Source: Pseudomonadota bacterium
Lineage (GTDB): Bacteria > Desulfobacterota > Desulfobacteria > Desulfobacterales > Desulfobacteraceae
Length of the DNA: 28,656 nt
Reading direction: 5' to 3'
NCBI GenBank assembly: GCA_018816605.1
Contig: JAHIVS010000660.1
Span: 1 to 28,656, forward strand
The notes under the pieces are model-generated. The model made no database searches and was not told the DNA's origin. It saw nothing but the letters and a program-made list of their open reading frames with translations. Shown one piece after another: positions 24,841 to 28,656 of the stretch. How positions within the stretch are numbered: the first letter of the stretch is position 1; each line of letters starts with the position of its first letter. A program made the translations under genes and the position numbers.

Positions 24841-25068
24841 AGGGTCTGTCTCCTTTGAGTGCTTCTTTCACGGCAGCCGCAAGCTTGTTAAGGGTGTAGG
24901 GTTTTTAATATACCGGCCTGCCCCCAGCTTGGCTGGGCTCAACCCGGATTCCGGCATGATTTCCATGGGATTGTCTTCGAAAAAGGGCAAGGACCTGACG
25001 TCACGTTCCTTGAGAACTTTTCCAGTTCGTCCCGGAAGTTGCCTTTTTTTAAGCCGGTTCAAGGGCAA
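24818..25068 (-). pseudogene. Remnant of a response-regulator receiver domain C-terminus
   Basis: One frame gives GLSPAKLGAGRYIKNP; the next frame gives KPYTLNKLAAAVKEALKGDR. Joined (GAGRYIK-KPYTLNKL), they are the last helix and conserved Lys-Pro of a receiver of the sort found at the end of hybrid kinases. One added A in the AAAAA run would fuse them. The start of the domain with its Asp is not seen, and upstream sequence shows no clear homology. It is a decayed fragment. It also contains the ribosome site of the NT5C gene. Confidence 0.55.
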
Positions 25069-25146
25069 AATATTTCAATAATTTATCAAAATTTGAATGC
25101 TATCGCAATCAAGTTTTTCTTGCCGAATCCATTCCAACCTGTTTGA

Positions 25147-26580
25147 ATGCAGGCCATGGAAATTATAAACGCCAAATTGCAAACGCTTTTCATTGACAAA
25201 TTTACTGCCAAACCCGGGGAGGCCTGGTGCCTTGTGGGGGCAAACCGCTCGGGGATTGATGATTTTTTCACCCTCCTCACCGGTGAAAACCAGGGCACAA
25301 CGGCCCAATTGATTGACCCGCCCCAAAACATGGGAATTGTTTCCTTTGGCCGCCAGCAGGCATTGTTTGAAGAAGAATTGAAAAAAGATGACACCGATTT
25401 TCTGGACCGCATGGACCCGGGCACCCTGGCCGGTTCCTTCCTGGAAAATCCTCAAAAACATGCCGGCCTGATCAACGCCTTTGGCATGGAAGGGTCCATG
25501 ACCAAAGGATACCGGCAGCTGAGTAGCGGCCAGGCCAGAAAACTGCTGCTGCTGGCCCAGATTACCAAAGGCGTCTCCTGCCTGGCGGTCCAGGCCCCCT
25601 ATGAAGGTCTGGACCCCCATAGCTGCGCCGAACTGGACAAGGCCATGGCCCTGTTGCACCAACACGGCATCGGCCTTTTCATCACTGTGCACAATTACTG
25701 CGATATCCCGGACTGGTGTACCCATGTGGGCCTGATTGCCAATGGCCTCCTGGAGTTCATGGGGCCCCGGGCAGATATCATGGCGGCCCTGGAAGTAAAA
25801 ACCCTCCAGGGACATCCGGATTTTACAGCATCCCTGGCAGAAGTGATCCTGGACAAAACACTTGCCGGCACCCCCCATGGCACAGGCCGGTCAGAGGCCG
25901 GGAAACCTGAACCCCCGAGGGTCACAACAGAATTGGTTCAGCTGAAAAACGGGTCTGCCGGGTATGGGGGAAACCTGATTTTCTCAGGCCTGAATCTTAG
26001 AATCCGCACCGGAGAGCACACCCTGGTGACCGGGCCCAACGGATCCGGAAAATCCACTCTGCTCCAGCTCATCACCGGAGACCACCCGGCCTGCTATCAA
26101 AACGATCTGCGCATATTCGGCATCCAGCGGGGAACGGGTGAATCCATCTGGGAACTAAAATCCCATATGGGCATTGTCAGCCCGGACCTGCACCGAAATT
26201 ATCATGTGCCGGGCAACACCCTGCAGTGCATTCTCTCGGGCCTCTTTGATTCCATTGGCCTCTACCAGACCTATACCCGCCAGGAGGAACTTGCGGCAGA
26301 AAAATGGCTGGCACGCACCGGCCTTTCCCGGGAAGCCCGGACGCCCTTTCGGCAGCTGGGTTATGCCGACCAGCGACTGGCGCTCATTGCCCGGGCCCTG
26401 ATCAAGGTACCCCGGCTGCTGATTCTGGATGAGCCCACCCAGGGGCTTGATGCCTTAAACCGAACAGCCGTGCTGAATTTTCTGGAGCAGGTGGCAAAGG
26501 AAGGCCTGAGCACCCTGCTCTATGTCAGCCACCGCCAGGATGAGCACCGGGACTTTTTCAAATGCCGTATCCGGCTCTGA
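25147..26580 (+). CDS. ModF-like tandem ABC ATPase
   Basis: 477 residues with two ABC ATP-binding domains and no membrane part, in the layout of E. coli ModF (about 490 residues). Domain 1 has a degenerate Walker A (GANRSGIDD, Lys lost) and Walker B (LAVQAPYEGLD), but a good signature LSSGQARKL. Domain 2 has intact Walker A GPNGSGKST and Walker B LLILDEPTQGLD, but its signature is replaced by LGYADQRLAL. So one of the two composite ATP sites looks competent and the other dead. No molybdate transporter genes are nearby and its role is unproven. ATG 25156 is an alternative start; neither has a clear ribosome site. Confidence 0.85.
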   Translation: MQAMEIINAKLQTLFIDKFTAKPGEAWCLVGANRSGIDDFFTLLTGENQGTTAQLIDPPQNMGIVSFGRQQALFEEELKKDDTDFLDRMDPGTLAGSFLENPQKHAGLINAFGMEGSMTKGYRQLSSGQARKLLLLAQITKGVSCLAVQAPYEGLDPHSCAELDKAMALLHQHGIGLFITVHNYCDIPDWCTHVGLIANGLLEFMGPRADIMAALEVKTLQGHPDFTASLAEVILDKTLAGTPHGTGRSEAGKPEPPRVTTELVQLKNGSAGYGGNLIFSGLNLRIRTGEHTLVTGPNGSGKSTLLQLITGDHPACYQNDLRIFGIQRGTGESIWELKSHMGIVSPDLHRNYHVPGNTLQCILSGLFDSIGLYQTYTRQEELAAEKWLARTGLSREARTPFRQLGYADQRLALIARALIKVPRLLILDEPTQGLDALNRTAVLNFLEQVAKEGLSTLLYVSHRQDEHRDFFKCRIRL

Positions 26581-26590
26581 TGGTCGAATT

Positions 26591-27262
26591 TCAGATGTTT
26601 TTCGGCGCCTGCGGATGCCCCATGAGCAGGCGGTTCTTGGGGGTAATGGTGCCTGGAATTTTTTGGGTGATGATCTCATATCCCCGGGAGGCAAGGTTTG
26701 TGGCCCTTACGGCATCAATGGCAAGGGAGGCATCCATCCAGTTTGTCAGGTTTCCCCCAGAACAGGTTTTTAAATTGTGGCAGCAGGGCAGGACTGCCAC
26801 CCGGGCACGGGCCTGAACAGCCCTATCGAGCACAAGATCGGTCAGGGCGCCGCAGGCATGGGCAGAAACCACCAGGTCTTCGGGAAAAAGCAAGACATCC
26901 CGGATATCCATTTGCCGGTATTGTATTCTGGCTGCAAGGCCGGGCCAGGTTTTGACAAGACTTTCGGACAAGGCGGCAGCATTGTCGGGAATCCGTGCAT
27001 CAACGGCCAGGGCAGGGCCTGATCCCAAGTCCAGGATCAGCAGGATATGGGCCAGAAGACCATGGCCGCAGGCAAGATCCACCACCCGGCCGCCCCGGTA
27101 TCTGCGCCGGACCCTCCTGGCCGTTTCCCAGGATTCATACAATTCCTTTCTGGGCAGGGTGCCGGCACGGCAGACGGCCCGGGCAATTCTGTCAAACAGA
27201 TTTTGGGTTTTAAACAGGTCGACGTGCCGGGGCATCAGCCGGTTTGTACTGGATTTTTTCAT
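26591..27262 (-). CDS. Class I SAM-dependent methyltransferase
   Basis: Taking ATG 27262 gives 223 residues. A longer frame to 27346 would overlap the ywbE gene and add unrelated residues. Motif I is VVDLACGHGLLAHIL, followed by ALAVDARI, the VSAHACGALTD stretch and LPCCHNL. The ACG and PCCH features resemble the Methyltransf_32/METTL25-like group, whose substrates are mostly undefined. It starts 14 bases after the ywbE stop, so the two are co-transcribed. It is convergent with the ABC gene, 10 bases away. Confidence 0.8.
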   Translation of the reverse strand: MKKSSTNRLMPRHVDLFKTQNLFDRIARAVCRAGTLPRKELYESWETARRVRRRYRGGRVVDLACGHGLLAHILLILDLGSGPALAVDARIPDNAAALSESLVKTWPGLAARIQYRQMDIRDVLLFPEDLVVSAHACGALTDLVLDRAVQARARVAVLPCCHNLKTCSGGNLTNWMDASLAIDAVRATNLASRGYEIITQKIPGTITPKNRLLMGHPQAPKNI

Positions 27263-27275
27263 TGGCGCAAACGCC

Positions 27276-27479
27276 TCAGGCCTTTGGGGCGAGGATTTCC
27301 TTGACCCGTCCCACGACCCCGGATTCAAGCCGTACCTTGATGCCATGGGGGTGTGTCTTTGAATTGGTGAGGATGTCTTGCACCACGCCCTGGGTCAATT
27401 GGCCGGTTCTCTGGTCCTGCTTCTGCACCACTTTCACCGCTACCCCTCTTTGGATATCGGCCCGTTTCTGTCCATCCAT
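27276..27479 (-). CDS. ywbE: YwbE family protein
   Basis: 67 residues that match the small conserved YwbE family closely, including GVAVKVVQKQDQRTGQLTQG, ILTNSKTHPHGIKVRL and the end GRVKEILAP. The function is not established. AAGGAAAGAAGG lies just before the ATG. It stands between the metal ATPase gene (stop 56 bases upstream) and the methyltransferase gene. Confidence 0.92.
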   Translation of the reverse strand: MDGQKRADIQRGVAVKVVQKQDQRTGQLTQGVVQDILTNSKTHPHGIKVRLESGVVGRVKEILAPKA

Positions 27480-27535
27480 CTGCCTTCTTTCCTTGTCAAA
27501 AATTTCAATAAAAAATGCCCGGCCCCACCCATTGC

Positions 27536-28656
27536 CTATGCCGGATCTGTGAACTTGCTGAAATCCGCCCGGTAAAGCCTGAGGCTGTTGGTGACCACGG
27601 ATATGCTGGAGGCGGCCATGGCAAGGGCTGCCAGGATGGGGTGGAGCTGGCGCAAAAAATCCGGAAACATGTCAAAAGGCGCCAGTATCCCTGCTGCCAC
27701 CGGGATTAACACAATATTGTATACAAATGCCAGAAACAGATTCTGACGAATGGTGCCGATGGTGCGCCGGCTGATATGGATGGCCAGGGGGATACCCGAA
27801 AGCCTTCCGCTGGAAAGGATCACATCCCCGGTTTCCATGGCCACATCCGTGCCCGTGCCAATGGCGAAGCCGACATCGGCCCGGGCAAGGGCCGGTGCAT
27901 CATTTATCCCGTCCCCCACCATTCCCACCATGGCTTTTTCCGCCTGGAGCTGTTCTATTTTGCCCGATTTTTCTTCGGGCCTGACATCGGCCACAATATC
28001 ATCCACATTGACCTGCCTGCCGATGGCCCGGGCTGTGGCCAGGTTGTCTCCGGTGAGCATGACCACCCGTAGGCCCTCTTTGTGCAGGGAGGCAATGGCC
28101 TGACCGGAGTCGGGTTTGAGCACATCGGACACAGACAGGATGCCCAGCACTCCGTCTTCCCCGGCCAGCACCATCACGGTTTTCCCCTGGTTCTGCAGCT
28201 CAATGACCTGCCGGGCCACAGGGGCGGGCAACAGGGCGCCAAACCATCCGGGCTTACCCAGGCGCAAGCTTGTGCCGTTTACACGTCCTGAAACGCCGAA
28301 TCCCCCATGGGCTTCAAACCCTTGGGGGTCAACCAGGGAAAGTCCCCTGCCCAAAGCAAATGCCACAATGGCTCTGCCAATGGGGTGTTCAGACCCTTTT
28401 TCCAGGGAGGCAGCCAACACCAGCAACTCCTGGTCGCTCAATCCCCCGGCCTCCATGGGAATCAAATCCACCACCGTGGGGCGGCCCTGGGTGATGGTAC
28501 CGGTCTTGTCAAAAAGAATGATATCAAGCTTGGAAATGGTCTCCAGAACCGAAGCCCGTTTGAAGAGAGTCCCCCTTTTCAGCCCCACGCCGCTGCCCAC
28601 CATGATGGCCGTGGGTGTGGCAAGACCCAGAGCGCAGGGGCACGCCACCACGAGAA
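27536..28656 (-). CDS. Heavy-metal P1B-type ATPase (Cu+-exporting type), 5' part beyond window
   Basis: The frame is open through the right edge; 373 residues from the ion-binding helix to the C-terminus are visible. Features in order: VVACPCALGLATPTAIM with the CPC metal site, phosphorylation motif DKTGTIT, GSEHPIG (the HP motif that marks P1B pumps), nucleotide-binding HGGFGVSGRVNG, VVMLTGDN and MVGDGINDAPALA. Two final helices contain NLFLAFVYNIVLIPVAAG and MAASSISVVTNSLRL. CPC together with the NIVLIPVAAG and AMAASSISVVTNSLRL helices points to the CopA (Cu+) group. The N-terminal metal-binding domains are not in view. Confidence 0.92.
   Translation of the reverse strand, partial: LVVACPCALGLATPTAIMVGSGVGLKRGTLFKRASVLETISKLDIILFDKTGTITQGRPTVVDLIPMEAGGLSDQELLVLAASLEKGSEHPIGRAIVAFALGRGLSLVDPQGFEAHGGFGVSGRVNGTSLRLGKPGWFGALLPAPVARQVIELQNQGKTVMVLAGEDGVLGILSVSDVLKPDSGQAIASLHKEGLRVVMLTGDNLATARAIGRQVNVDDIVADVRPEEKSGKIEQLQAEKAMVGMVGDGINDAPALARADVGFAIGTGTDVAMETGDVILSSGRLSGIPLAIHISRRTIGTIRQNLFLAFVYNIVLIPVAAGILAPFDMFPDFLRQLHPILAALAMAASSISVVTNSLRLYRADFSKFTDPA

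Noticed and set aside
1..28656. CRISPR arrays, tRNA or rRNA genes, IS elements, integrases, attachment sites
   Set aside because: No regularly spaced repeats, cloverleaf-like stretches, transposase motifs or long terminal repeats were seen on either strand by reading.

Overview
The window looks like a stretch of chromosome from a Gram-negative, signal-transduction-rich bacterium. The best guess is a sulfate-reducing Desulfobacterota lineage such as Desulfobacterales. That guess rests on protein style (multi-sensor hybrid histidine kinases, an NtrC-type regulator, an SSS symporter, a cysteine-desulfidase-like protein, an acyl-CoA synthetase operon), not on any marker gene. No rRNA, tRNA, CRISPR array, IS element or phage gene was found.

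Layout. 1-1668 (-): STAND/MalT-type regulator whose open frame runs off the left edge and changes, in frame, into a GlmS-like sugar isomerase tail. 2112-4010 (+): SSS symporter followed by a 28-residue hydrophobic microprotein. 4074-6583 (-): aspartate-semialdehyde dehydrogenase, a hotdog thioesterase broken by an amber codon, and an alpha/beta hydrolase broken by a frameshift. 7013-11608 (+): Cache-GAF-PAS-PAS hybrid histidine kinase and a sigma-54-dependent response regulator. 11644-18371 (+): a dyad-rich upstream site, a -24/-12 promoter, then a pseudo-receiver, a chemoreceptor, a CheA-like protein with no HPt domain and no ATP lid, CheW, and a HAMP-PAS histidine kinase. 18460-19590: an internally deleted cysteine desulfidase homologue and a wrecked PLP-dependent decarboxylase. 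19803-22985 (+): MaoC-like hydratase, AMP-dependent acyl-CoA synthetase and TetR regulator in one overlapping operon. 22982-24195: Lrp/AsnC regulator divergent from a LysE exporter. 24232-25068 (-): NT5C-type nucleotidase and a receiver remnant. 25147-26580 (+): ModF-like tandem ABC ATPase. 26591-28656 (-): SAM methyltransferase, YwbE and the C-terminal two thirds of a heavy-metal P1B ATPase.

The most promising unit is the chemosensory operon at 11855-18371. Its CheA-like protein keeps dimerisation and two CheW-like domains but lacks P1 and P2. The loop that normally holds the ATP lid is almost gone, and the N-box His and Asp are replaced. It is preceded by a receiver-fold protein with no phospho-acceptor and followed by a separate, potentially active histidine kinase. 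A good sigma-54 promoter and two copies of an ATTCCT-N6-AGGAAT dyad lie between the sigma-54 activator gene and this operon. The inferred model is that the upstream two-component pair switches on a chemoreceptor array whose CheA partner is a scaffold rather than a kinase.

A second theme is gene decay. At least five loci carry lesions (amber codon, homopolymer frameshifts, two internal deletions, a receiver remnant) among otherwise intact genes. Some could be sequencing errors, but the deletions and the amber codon are harder to explain that way.
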